A stretch of DNA of 64,000 nt from Arthrinium phaeospermum. Taxonomy: Eukaryota > Ascomycota > Sordariomycetes > Amphisphaeriales > Apiosporaceae. Shown here one piece after another: positions 44,188 to 54,834 of this stretch. The stretch spans positions 3,162,001 to 3,226,000 of the forward strand of contig QYRS01000004.1 in assembly GCA_006503535.1 (NCBI GenBank). The letters run 5' to 3'. Within the stretch, counting starts at the first letter, position 1; every line of letters starts with the position of its first letter. The notes beneath the pieces are model-generated. The model ran no database searches and was not told the DNA's origin. It was given only the letters and a program-made list of their open reading frames with translations. The translations under genes were made by a program, and so were the position numbers.

Positions 44188-47100
44188 TTAACTATAATAA
44201 GCAAATAATTGAATTCTTTAATTTGTATATATTTTTAATAATATTTATAGTATTAGAATATATTTTATTTAGTCCGTGTGGGAAAGGAAGTAACGTAGTT
44301 CGGGTGTAAAAGTAAATAACGCGAGAGATATATATATTGCTATATATACCTTATCGGCGCTTTTAAAAACAATATTAATAATATTAATAATATTAATAAT
44401 ATTAATAATATCAGTTCGATATATTACCGACGATGACTTTACCGACCCCCCCCCGATCGAGATATTCGACGCGGAATTATATAACGAGGTATGGGCTTTT
44501 TTGACGATACTATCGCCGCCGTTTAATTAGCTATTATACGCGTCAGATTTAATATTCGAAAAAAGGCGGATAAAAAAAAAAATATTTCCGGCCATAGTTG
44601 GCGTTACGATTTGGTCTGTTTAAGGGCAGGTTTATCGGCGCCTTTTAAAGTAGGTAAAGGTCGTAATGGTTTAGGTTAAGTAAAGCGGCGTAATATATTA
44701 ACCTTTTCTATTAAATATAAATGGAAAGGGAAGTTAATTTAATCGAAAGGGGATAATTTGTAGCGCTTTAATTATATATATTCTTTATATACGAAAGAAT
44801 ATTTACCGGAGCCGTATAATATACATAACCACGAATTATTAACGTTCGATAAAGCTCGTCGATTAATAATTAATCGGCGCGCCGGTATTATATCGATTAT
44901 ACAAAGTATTATCGTAGCCCTAAGTATTAATTAGAAATTAACCTCGTTTAATATCGCCGAGTAAATAAAGTTAACGTTTTTAAAACTCGCGATCCTACCG
45001 AAAGATATTAAAAATATACTAATATAAAACCGGAAAGAGAAATACGGCATATTATCGGCGACGGTATACTTTTTTTTAGCGTTAGGGGATTTAAAAGAGG
45101 CCGGCGATATTTAATATGTGGTTAAACGCGAAATTAACGATTTAAAGAGTTATATATAATGTATTTTTTAGATTTATAAATAATATATTAATATTTAGAA
45201 AAAGAATTTAAAATTCCTTTTTATTAATAATATTTATAAAGTTAATAAGTTAATAATTTTTCGATATAAATAATAATTATTAATATATTTAAAAACTAAG
45301 TTTAATATACCCCTATACCAAATATCCGGCGTTTTTCCTTTTAATAGAACGTTCCCGATTACCTAGGCCCTCGTCGATCGCGAAAAAGAAATTATATACG
45401 CGTAGGTATTAAAGTAGTTAAAAGCGTATACGAAAAAATACGGTAATTTTATATATAATAAAGTTACGAAAGATCCGGACCGAGCCGGCTGGTATTATAA
45501 GCCGGGGGTGTTTATTAATAACTTTAATACCGATTTTAAAAAAGCAGCTTGCTACGCTTTTTTTAATACTATTAAATATTAACTTTGCGTATAATATGTA
45601 TTAAAAAATATTCTTTATAATATTAAAAAGAAGTGGTACGGTTCGCCCCTCGAGGGTACGGTTATTAACACGCGTAATAATAGTATTAGCAGTAAAGATT
45701 TAAATTTAGACGATGACGAACCTAATGATCTTTATTTAGAGAAAGTGGTAAGTAAGGTGATTAACGAAGGACTTAATAAATATATTCTAGTTACCTACGA
45801 TGGTAAGAAATATATCGAAAGTTTCTTTAAATAAAATAATACCTTTATTAAGCCCGGTAATTTTATAAAAAAGACGTTAATATTAATTATAAATCCGGGT
45901 TTTAATAGGTTCGTACCTACTAATTCTAACCGAATATATATTAATAACGCCGATGGTATTTTATTAACTTGGCGACGATATATATACGTTAAAGATAAAT
46001 AATAATTTAAATAAAGGTAGGATATTTTATAAAAAAAGTTCCCTAAATAAAATAACCGCGAGGGTTCGATTATTATATACTTTAAAAAATATTACATTCC
46101 GTATATCGATTAGATCGTAAAGTACGGTATTAAACGCTATCGCAATTATAATATCCGTAATATCGGCCGAATCGAAATATCGTATTAAGTAATTAAAAGG
46201 TATTTAAAAAATTAACTCGCGTTCTTATTAAGCCTTTATTCTGCTGTATTTGCTGCTTAAAGGAGGGTAGAGGGGGTTTGGATGGCTTAGTTAGTAAAGG
46301 AAAAAACTTAGGTCCTTTTTTACTTAGAAAAGTTCGACTTTTTTCGAGATATAAAGTATAATATAAATTTTTACGCGTTTGGGTTAATTTATAGCCGGTT
46401 TATTATTGCGATGGATGGTAAGAAGGTTCGAAGTTATTTGCTTAGGTGTATAGGTAATTTTATTATAAGATTCGGGTTACCATATTTTTATATTATTAAG
46501 GAAGCTATTTAAATTAATTACCGGTTGGAGATAAGGTTAATTAATATATATTAGTATATTTATAAAAATGATGTAAATGTATACTATTACGTTTATATTA
46601 CGTACTTAACCGTTATTATTTTTAACCGATGTTATTAGAGGACCGCCGTTTGCGATGCGAGTAAAACTCTCGCGTTTAACTAGTAAAATAACGTAATAGG
46701 AATATATTAACGTTTTTAATAACGTAATAGGCGTATAATTAATAACTATGCCGAAAAGTTTAGCCGTAACGCGAGTACGATTCGACCGAACTTTCTATCG
46801 TAATGTATTAAATAATGTGTGTTAATATTTCGAAACATTACGATCCTTTTTACGATGTTATTATACGTCCGCGTAAGGTATATAAATCTATTCGGTTTAT
46901 GTAGTAAGATATACCGGCTTCGTAATAAGTTAAATAATAATTACCTTTTATATTTATACCTGCCGGTTATTAAGTTATAATTCCATCGTTATAATCGCAA
47001 TACGCGTATTACGATGAATAACGCCGGATATTAGAGCTGGAGCAGAGTTAACGCCGGTTGTTGGAATAGCAGGAATAATATCGGTTATTAAAATAATAAG

Positions 47101-47709
47101 AATAACGCCGGTTGTTTAAATAATAAGAACGGTAACAGTTATTTAATTAATAAAAGCGGTAACGATTAATAAATTAATAAATATAATATTAATAAATATA
47201 ACATTAATAAATATAGTATTAATAAATATAATAATAATAAATATACTTATAATCGGATATAATGGGGTAGTTTAATAATCGGCAATAAGTTAATAATAGT
47301 AAGTATGGTAGCGTTGATGGTAGATCGCGTTAAATTTAATAAATTAAGTTATATATCGGTATATTTATTACTTAATTCTATCGTAATTTTATGTTATAAT
47401 ATAATATTTTATTCCTTAGTATGCCGGACGCGATTAAAAATATGTCGAATATTATTAAAAATCCCGTCCCGTATCGGCGATAAATGTTAGGATTTATTAT
47501 CGACGGAAAAGTTTAAGATTTATTATCGCTATCGCTATTACTATACTATAATATGGAATTAACCGGCCGGCTTTATATTATAATATGGTAATGGATTTAT
47601 TTAAGCGTTAAATTAAACGTTATTTACGGCGTTTTTATTGCTTTTATTACTTTATAAGTATAATATTAATTAATAAGTAAAAATACGATATTTTAGGCGT
47701 TAATCGCGG

Positions 47710-48760
47710 TAATGTTATATATGTAGTGGTAAGCCCTTTTTGGTATTAATGGGAGATGTATGGTTTGTTAATATTAAAAAGGAGCCATTATTAGTAAAAA
47801 AATAGCTTTTATAAGGTTCGAACCTACGCCTTTTTAAATAAATAGAATATATTATTATATTATAAAGCTTTACCTTTTCGTTTTTATAGGTAATGAAAAA
47901 TAATAATGTTGTTGCCGTATATATGGTGGTAAGCCTTTTCTGGTGTTGATGGAAGGGAGGGGGGGCGTTTGTTATTATCGACAAGGGCTAATAATATTAA
48001 AAAGGCTCGTTATTAATAAAAAAATAGCCTCGATAAGGCTCGAACTTACGTTTCTTTAAATAAATAGAGTGTGTTATTATTATATTATGAGGGCCTTTTT
48101 TTCGTCCGACAGGTGGTATATAAGGAAACGGTGTTGTTATTGTATATGTGTGATAGTGAGCCTTTTTGGTGTTGATGACGTTGGCGAGTGATATGCCTGC
48201 CGTTAATTATCTGATATATGTTAAATTATATTGATTTGGCCTTAAAAATAGCAAAATCGGTATATATCGGATAGTGGAATGTAACGCGGGGGCTCGGTAT
48301 AGTTAAGTCGAATCGAGCGCTTATAGGTATGTGAATATGGTGATAATTTATCGATTTATAGGTATACGGTTTAATCGGTAAAAGGAAGTTTTATATTAAA
48401 TAATAGTATAATTAATAAAAAGTTTAAAAAATTGATTACGTTAAGATTCGAACCTGAGTTTCCTCTTTATACCTACCCTTTCGAAATAAATTATAGTAAG
48501 CTTTTAGTAATTAATGAAAAACGTATTATTATTATATTATGTAACCGTATAAGGGAGATTGTTTGGATTGATGGTAGGGTCTGTTGAATCGTGGTATATA
48601 AGGTGATTGTGTGTGTGAATAGGAATAATCGAAAAAGGGGTGGATCGAGTTAAAAGTAAGGGGTATAAAATATTAAAAATTATTACGGAAAGGTTCGAAC
48701 CTACGCCTTTTTTAATTAAATAGAGGCGTGTTATTATTATATTATATAATTTTATAAAGG
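47710..48760 (-). repeat. Tandem tRNA-like (B-box plus T-run) blocks inside the transposon
   Basis: On the minus strand four related blocks contain a T-arm-like GGTTCGAACCT or variant (centred near 47818, 48041, 48449 and 48696). They are preceded by a run like CTATTTATTTAAAAAGGCG and an AT-rich arm. In the first two a TTTTTTT tract, like a Pol III terminator, follows within about 15 nt. In the block near 48696 a CGCCT...AGGCG pairing suggests a long variable arm (class II tRNA). A second shared segment (GTGGTAAGCC near 47727 and 47927, TAGTGAGCC near 48154) shows a period of about 200-227 bp. These look like RIP-decayed tRNA or SINE-like repeats. Confidence 0.55.
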
Positions 48761-49011
48761 GGGTATTTTAACGGTGATAATAAAATAATGTTTTATTCGG
48801 TATTAAGTAGTTGATGTGGTGTGGTGTTGTTGATTAGACGAAGAGTGCGGCGTTATGGTGTTGTTGAGTAGATGGAGGGGCGCTGGCGTTGTTGAGGATT
48901 AATCGAGAATACGCGTATCGGGAGATTTGCGCCGAGGGCCGATTTTACGCCTAAAAGTATTAGAAAGTATAAGAAATAAAATAATATTTTCCTCCTTCTG
49001 TTTTCGGTTAG

Positions 49012-49056
49012 GGGGGTGCCGCACAGGAACCTTGGGGGTGCCGCACAGGGTTTGCG
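49012..49056 (-). repeat. Right terminal inverted repeat
   Basis: The 45-bp inverted partner of 44143-44187, ending in AGGGTTTGCG. It keeps the unmutated GTG trinucleotides that read ATA in the left copy. Confidence 0.9.
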
Positions 49057-49064
49057 ATCTTTCA
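49057..49064. repeat. Right target-site duplication of the transposon
   Basis: ATCTTTCA immediately after the right inverted repeat; partner of 44135-44142. Confidence 0.75.
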
Positions 49065-50738
49065 TGTGCCGCCCCTGCAAGTACCAATACAGACCGGCTT
49101 GGTATTTCTTGCCTGGGGAAAGCACCAAATAAGCCAAAGGGGGTCCGGTTGCGTCCAAAAGGGGCAGTGACAGGTACGTAGCGTGATTGGGGTCTTGGAT
49201 GCGCCGTTCTTGATTATCCGGACGGGTACATGCGGGCAGGCCTTCGGCCGAGGTTGACTAGATGATAGTGGCGATCAAATACGACGGCACCGGCCTCTTA
49301 GGTCGATCTCGCAAAGACCGAACCCGACGGAATAGGGCAACGATCTGTCAGCAAAGTAAGTCAGCAATGAGCTCGCTTCCCCGCGTTTGGCAAAAGTGCT
49401 CGATTGACGCGCGCCGGATAAGATGGGTATTGGATGCCCAGCCTGTTGGACTCACTAACAAATAACGGACTCGCCTTACAGCTGCAGTCAGACGCAGGGT
49501 CGATGCAGGCCAGCAAGTAAACCAGCCAATGGGCGCAGCGCGAAAGTTGCTACCTAGAGCCCCCAGCCACAGCCACTGCCCCGGCAGAAGGCCGCTAGAA
49601 GGTTGGGGATTCTGGTCAGGCGTGGGCGAAATGTCGTCACTGCCTCAATAATGGATCTTTTATCACACCTTCCGCCTTCTTCGCTTGGGACTGTCGCGAC
49701 TCGCGACCAATTCCGAACCGAATGCGGTTGCTGAGTTTTAGGGCTTGCTACGAAACATGAACAGGCAAAACTAACAACTCCCCTGTCCCCTGATTTGAGT
49801 TTTTCGGTTATTGCTGCGCAAAGCCGAGAGGGCAGGGCCTCAATGCTAAGCTCCAGACCCATCAGATCTCGGGGCTTACTAGGATGGCAGGTCCCAGGTA
49901 GTGCCTGTGGAGGGGAAACGGGAAGCTGCTGCCAACGTACAGTTTGTTGGTTGAGTTGTCACCAGGAATAACTGCCCACGTCATATCATTCCTTCGAACA
50001 CATACAATTCCTTGAATACAACAGGTAGCATCGATCGCCTGTATGTGCCTCTCGTCAAACATCTTGGCCCAGCAGCCCTTCTGGTCTGGACCCAATCACT
50101 GTGGCGTGTTAATTGTGTCCTCATCATACTTACCGACGAAAGCAACCCATCGATGGACCCATTGAAGTACTAACCCGCTAGCCGCAAGGGAACAACCAAC
50201 TCAATAGCGCCTCCAAACAACGGGGGAACCATTTCTGCTCTACAGTAGGATGATCATTGCCACACACCACACCGTGATGAGAGGATTCCACAAGTCTTGG
50301 CTGACGCTTAGCAGTCATACTGTCATGCTCCGTCCTCTGTGCCTTGCGACCATTCGGTCATCGCGCAAATTAGCAGGCAAGCAGGCAAGAGGAGCCCTTG
50401 CTCTCATCGTCTTGGCAAACACGCTTGAACAGATGGTGGCTACAAAAAGTATCGACAGCGCCGAGCGTCCCCTACCGCATGGGATCAGCTTGTTACAGTT
50501 TGTTTCTCCCCAGTCTCTTGAAACGCATCCGGACATCACCTATTTAACCTACAAGTACAACGCATTCCCATCAGTCTCCATATTATAAAGCCACATCCCA
50601 ACAACATCATCAACCACAACAACGGTGATTGGCACTCGATTGAAATTTGTTTCCGGCACGAGTCCGACCCTTTTTCTTTCGTTTTCTTTTTTCCCGACTC
50701 GCCCCAGTCGACAGTAACAATCACAACCAATCGCAGTT
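49065..50738. other. Intergenic region; displaced 5' flank of the ANCHR-like gene
   Basis: Normal-GC sequence that, before the transposon inserted, should have been the upstream flank of the ANCHR-like gene on its left side. On its right side it holds the promoter of the secreted protein at 50739 (CT-rich TTTCTTTCGTTTTCTTTT tract near 50672). No gene was recognised. Confidence 0.45.
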
Positions 50739-51845
50739 ATGAAGTTTAGTCAGACGTTTGTCGCCTTGACGGCCATTACGCAGTATGCAAACGCCGCTGC
50801 TGTTCCCATCTCGGAAGACGTCGCTCTAGAGTCGCGGTCGCAAGAGAACCAGCATTCGGAGCGCACGAATACGGAAGACCTATGGAAGCGTAAAGGCGGT
50901 GGCGGTGGCGGAGGGTAAGTCCGATTGCATTCTCCGGAAGCATTCAATTATTGACAAAAAGGTGTAGTCGCGGTGGCGGAAGCAGCAGTGGTGGTGGTTC
51001 CTCATCTGGTGGGTCCTCCTCTTCCGGTGGCAGAGGCGGTGGCTCCTCATCCTCAGGCGGTGGTTCCTCATCCTCAGGCGGCGGTTCTTCTTCCTCGGGC
51101 GGCAGTTCTTCTTCCGGTAGTAGAGGCGGTGGCTCATCATCTTCAGGTGGATCAACAGGCGGCGGATCATCGACAGGTGGCTCAGGCGGCCGAGGAGGAG
51201 GCTCAACTGGCGGGGGATCAACTGGCGGAGGGTAAGCATGATTATCTTTTTCCAACATCCAAACTGATTACACGGGGCGGTCTCACTAACAGCATCACGC
51301 ACAGTCGACCATCCTCTGTTGGAGGAGCTCCTCCACCTAGATCCGGATTCGGCGGAGGCCAATATTACGGGGGCGGGGCACGAAACTCCTACGGCCCAGG
51401 CAGCCGATCTCCCAGCGGCATTGTCCCTGGTCTCTTGATCGGTAGTGCTATCGGTCTTGGAGCTGGCGCCTTCCTGTATGGCGCCTACAGCTACCCATAC
51501 CATCACCCTTACACTTACCACAACGCCACAACGGACAAGAACGAGACCAAGCCTGTCGAGTGCTTGTGCGATAAATACTCGGACTGCGGATGCGACGACA
51601 ACGGGGATCAGAAGTACCTCGACGACATCGTCGGTAACGGTACATACGATGGCCTGAACAAGTCCGTCGTCAATGTCGGCGAAATCAACGGCAAACAGAC
51701 CATCATCATCAATGGTACCATCCCTAACGATACTACGAGCGACGACGGCAGTTCGAGCGCCGGCATCGACATGCACTCGCTGCTCCACACTGCAGGCTGG
51801 TGGCCCGTTGTCGCGACTGGTTTTGCCATCGCCTACGCTGTCTAG
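50739..51845 (+). CDS. Secreted Gly/Ser-rich protein with C-terminal hydrophobic anchor
   Basis: Exons 50739-50914, 50962-51231 and 51305-51845 give 987 nt (328 aa). A signal peptide is evident (MKFSQTFVALTAITQYANAAA), then a short pro-region ending in WKRKGG with a Kex2-like KR site. Exon 2 (90 residues) is almost only Gly and Ser with a few Arg and Thr. Exon 3 has PPPRSGFGGGQYYGGGARNSYGPGSRSPSGI, a hydrophobic segment (GLLIGSAIGLGAGAFLYGAY), a Cys-rich ECLCDKYSDCGC motif, N-glycosylation sites and a hydrophobic end (WWPVVATGFAIAYAV) after an SSSAGI stretch. That ending could be a GPI signal or a membrane helix. Likely a cell-wall or surface protein of a family common in filamentous ascomycetes; biochemical role unknown. 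Confidence 0.85.
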
Positions 51846-52265
51846 ATTAGGCTTCGCAAATGATGCCTAGTCTCACCTTCTCATGTCAAATTAATGTTCT
51901 GTACATATTACGCTCACTGCATGACGCTTGCTTACGATTTGGTCGACCTGGTGGGAAACATTTCTTGGCGTTCCGGGTTTGGATCGTTCTGGGATGGTTT
52001 CGGCCTGGCAGAGTAACCCCAGGTTGAGCATACTTTTATACCCCTTTGATGTCCCATAGTTCAGTCAATAAAAACTAGCCGCAAGGCCTCACAGCATTTC
52101 AGATAGAAGACAATATGTGAAGTTGTATTCCATTGTATTATGCGATGGAAATAGACCAATGATACATGGTCGCTAAAGGAATCGAATCTTGTAAGGTCGA
52201 GTCTTGTAAGGTCATCGCGGTAGATCTAGTTTACATCATGTCATGGCTGTTAAGAATTGCTGCGG
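51846..52265. other. Intergenic region between convergent genes
   Basis: This 420-bp AT-richer stretch should contain both 3' UTRs. A tandem repeat of CTTGTAAGGTC(GA) occurs at 52189-52213. Nothing else was recognised. Confidence 0.4.
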
Positions 52266-53399
52266 TCATGAGGAGCTCTCAGCCTGCTCCACCTTGACCT
52301 CCTTCTCTTGCCGTCTGGCCATACACCAATCACCCAACTCTCTCCAGATTGCCTCCTTCTCCGACGGGCGCATGCCCGCTGCCAGTCCGCTGGTAGTCGT
52401 AGCGACGAAGACACGAGCACCCTTGAATCCGTCCTCCTCCTCGACACCTTCTTCCGAGATCGTCGGCTGCACGACGCCCATGTTCTCGGATTCGTGCTGC
52501 CAGCCGTAAGCGAAGTTGTCCGACTTGCGCAGGTTGCGCCCGTGCCGCTTGCGCCAGACGCTCTCCCAGATGCCCTTGCCTACTATGCAAGCCACCTCGG
52601 GGCGGTACTCGCGGATCTTGTCTTCGAGGACGGCGACGCCGTCGTCCATCTCGGCCTTGCTCAGCTCGGCGGCGTTGCGTGAGGGGCGGCTGACGATGTT
52701 GGTGTTGCCGAGTCCGAAGCGCTCGGGGAGGGTGCGGTCCTCCTCGGGCTGCAAGCGGACTGGGGTGAGGCCCGACCAGTGCAGTAGCTTCCAGAATAGG
52801 TTTGAGGGGTGGGCGTACGCGTGGCCTGTGTGCGATGTCTGGATGCCCGGGTTCAGGCCGATGAACAAGACCAGTAGGTTCGGGGCAATGACGTCGGGCA
52901 AGGGCCGCAGGTGGGCGTACACCTCGGGCGGGGCGTAGGCGTTGGGGCCGCGGACGCGCTTCCTGGAGTTGGGGACCATTCTGGTACCGTAGTACAAGGC
53001 GAGAGCTGCTTTTGCTTCTTCTTCGTCATCCTTCCAGTCGTCTTCTTCCAAGATTACCCATGGTTCCGAGAGGTCGGCATCGACGGCATCGACGGTATCG
53101 ACAGTATCGACAGCATCGATGGTCGGGCGCTTTCTTTTTCTTGACCAGGAAGATGATGTTGAGACATCTGAGAACTCGGACTTGATTGGTGTTCCTGCCA
53201 TGTTGGATGATGATGATGACAGGGTTACATTGAGATGACGAGCACTTCGCCGTATAGGCGAAGGAGAGTCGAAGGATGGGTTGTCTTTTGTTGAAGGGTT
53301 CTGGTACATGAAGTCATGAAGTTGCAGACGGCCCTTGAAGCTGGGTTGCGCTTGGGCTGTGGCGGGTGAAGTTTCGTCTACTGACTGCTCTGAATCCAT
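52266..53399 (-). CDS. TDG/MUG-type uracil/thymine-DNA glycosylase
   Basis: This is a 377-aa single-exon gene. TDG/MUG enzymes remove U, T and related bases opposite G as the first step of base-excision repair. The core starts near residue 165 (LPDVIAPNLLVLFIGLNPG). GLNPG (181-185) holds the catalytic Asn of the family motif, followed by SHTGHAYAHPSNLFWKLLHWSG. The second motif is the late TTTSGLAAGM loop, and AIWRELGDW matches the final helix. The N-terminal ~140 residues are disordered and charged, with a basic SRKRKRPTI patch and a VDTVDTVDAVDAD run from a 9-12-bp minisatellite (53082-53120). The closest characterised fungal relative is S. pombe Thp1. The gene is divergent from the GMC oxidoreductase. 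Confidence 0.9.
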   Translation of the reverse strand: MDSEQSVDETSPATAQAQPSFKGRLQLHDFMYQNPSTKDNPSFDSPSPIRRSARHLNVTLSSSSSNMAGTPIKSEFSDVSTSSSWSRKRKRPTIDAVDTVDTVDAVDADLSEPWVILEEDDWKDDEEEAKAALALYYGTRMVPNSRKRVRGPNAYAPPEVYAHLRPLPDVIAPNLLVLFIGLNPGIQTSHTGHAYAHPSNLFWKLLHWSGLTPVRLQPEEDRTLPERFGLGNTNIVSRPSRNAAELSKAEMDDGVAVLEDKIREYRPEVACIVGKGIWESVWRKRHGRNLRKSDNFAYGWQHESENMGVVQPTISEEGVEEEDGFKGARVFVATTTSGLAAGMRPSEKEAIWRELGDWCMARRQEKEVKVEQAESSS

Positions 53400-54834
53400 T
53401 TACAACGGAAGAGAAGCTGGGAGCACACTCGCGACTTCCTTCTCCGGGTGTGATGGGTGAAATTTGATCTGAACGATGACTGTTCTCTGCAACGGAAGCG
53501 ACGCCAGTTTTAGTTCCAATGGCGTACACTCGCGACTTCCTTCTCTTATACCACCTGGCCTGGCAACTGAGCGATTACGTACAAGTTGTACTGGCAAGTG
53601 TGGATTTACAAGGTCAAATAGGTCTTGTTTTTAGATATGTTTGATGGGATGTGATGTCTGATGCATATCAGAGTACCTAAGTGTTACTAATAGCCAGATG
53701 CGGAAAGATTCAGACCAGATCCTTGCTGCGTTTCGCCACCCTGGACTTGTGCCTGCCTTAGCGCAACGACTCCTGCGAATGGCGTCGTTCAAAAGTGCGG
53801 ACTGGCTCTCCTGACTCTTGCGCCAAGTTCATATATCAGACGGTGTGACAGCTCCGAGAATCTTCAATATTGACATTCTGCCATCTGGGCGTAGAGGAAT
53901 CCATAGAAATTCATTCTTTCAAGCGGATAATACAATACTGTGGGGTTGCTCGTGAAGCTTGGCGGGAACCAACCCCACGATCCGATTTGCGCTCGCCTTA
54001 GCACCGTATAAAAATAGCATCCATCAGCTTTGCCAAAACGCCATGCAAAAACCAAAAAACATACAACACCGGGGATTCGCTGCTCGTCACCGACGCAACT
54101 ACTAATCCGGCTGTCACCTGCTTATATATGGGAGAGCGGACGGGATCCCTAGCTGCCAGGTGCATGTGGTCGTATGTGCTGGACTTTCCTTTTACACAGC
54201 ACTATGTTCAGTAGAGACTGATCACAGTAAACTGCCTGTCTTATGAGGCACTTCACCTGACCTGCTGCCTGCGGCAGTAGACGATGTTGGCGAGCTGTTA
54301 CAAAGTTGAGCTCAGAGTGATTTAAGTCTGACTTCACTATGACCTGGTGGTTCGGAATTAGTGGTCAGGACTTAGGACTTACAGTCCCGGGATTCTGGCT
54401 GGGTTTACTGCGCCGCAAATATCCCATCAGGAAAAAGAGCCATCTGCAGCGGCTCATTGCCTCAACAGGCCGCCTCTTTCCACTGTTTTATCACTGTTTT
54501 CAAGGGGGTTTCCCGAACCCATGCGAAGCTGGACAAGTGCTGACGGACACGTATCTTGGTTGCTTTTGGACCCATTCCAGCCTGGGCAAAAGTACGCCTT
54601 CCTGGCTGCGGAAGCCCCAAGTCAGATATGCATGTCGATTGATCGGTATTAATGCCAACTTTATTTGCCTGCTGTTGGACGCGAGGCTCCTCGGTTAGAG
54701 GTTAGCACTTGCGCTAGACATGTAAGGGTTCAGGACGACCTTGGCTACATAAGGGGACCTGCTTCTCGATCGTATTGTGCTGTTTCTTCGCGATCCTCAC
54801 TTGCCATTATTCCCTCGTGTTCAAACCGAGAAGT
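53400..54834. other. Divergent upstream region TDG/GMC with short direct repeats
   Basis: This 1.4-kb region lies between divergent genes. Near the TDG start there is a 20-bp direct repeat (ACACTCGCGACTTCCTTCTC at 53425-53444 and 53526-53545) together with CAACGGAAG at 53403 and 53490, suggesting an old ~90-100-bp duplication in the 5' leader. No gene was recognised. Confidence 0.45.

Larger units (their letters stand above)
44143..49056. mobile_element. RIP-degraded DNA transposon, 4.9 kb, 45-bp TIRs, 8-bp TSD
   Basis: The element is bounded by near-identical inverted terminal repeats and an 8-bp direct duplication, the structure of a cut-and-paste DNA transposon. An 8-bp duplication occurs in hAT, P, Merlin and KDZ-type elements; I cannot choose among them. 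The interior is extremely AT-rich, full of TA steps and stop codons in all frames, yet has islands of CpG/CGG left. This is the expected result of RIP acting on a repeated sequence in a fungal genome. Short coding-like remnants survive on the plus strand, for example near 45628-45830 (segment ending KYILVTYDGKKYIESFF) and 46405-46470. No intact transposase exists. AAT-type low-complexity runs lie at 44371-44410 and 47160-47245. Confidence 0.85.

Noticed and set aside
47305..47490. ORF of 61 codons in the AT-rich element
   Set aside because: Isoleucine/tyrosine-rich translation of RIP-degraded DNA.
50951..51235. Overlapping Gly/Ser and Pro/Glu ORFs on both strands across exon 2 of the secreted protein
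   Set aside because: Artifacts of the minisatellite in the other frames; only the frame joined by the two introns has a signal peptide and ending.
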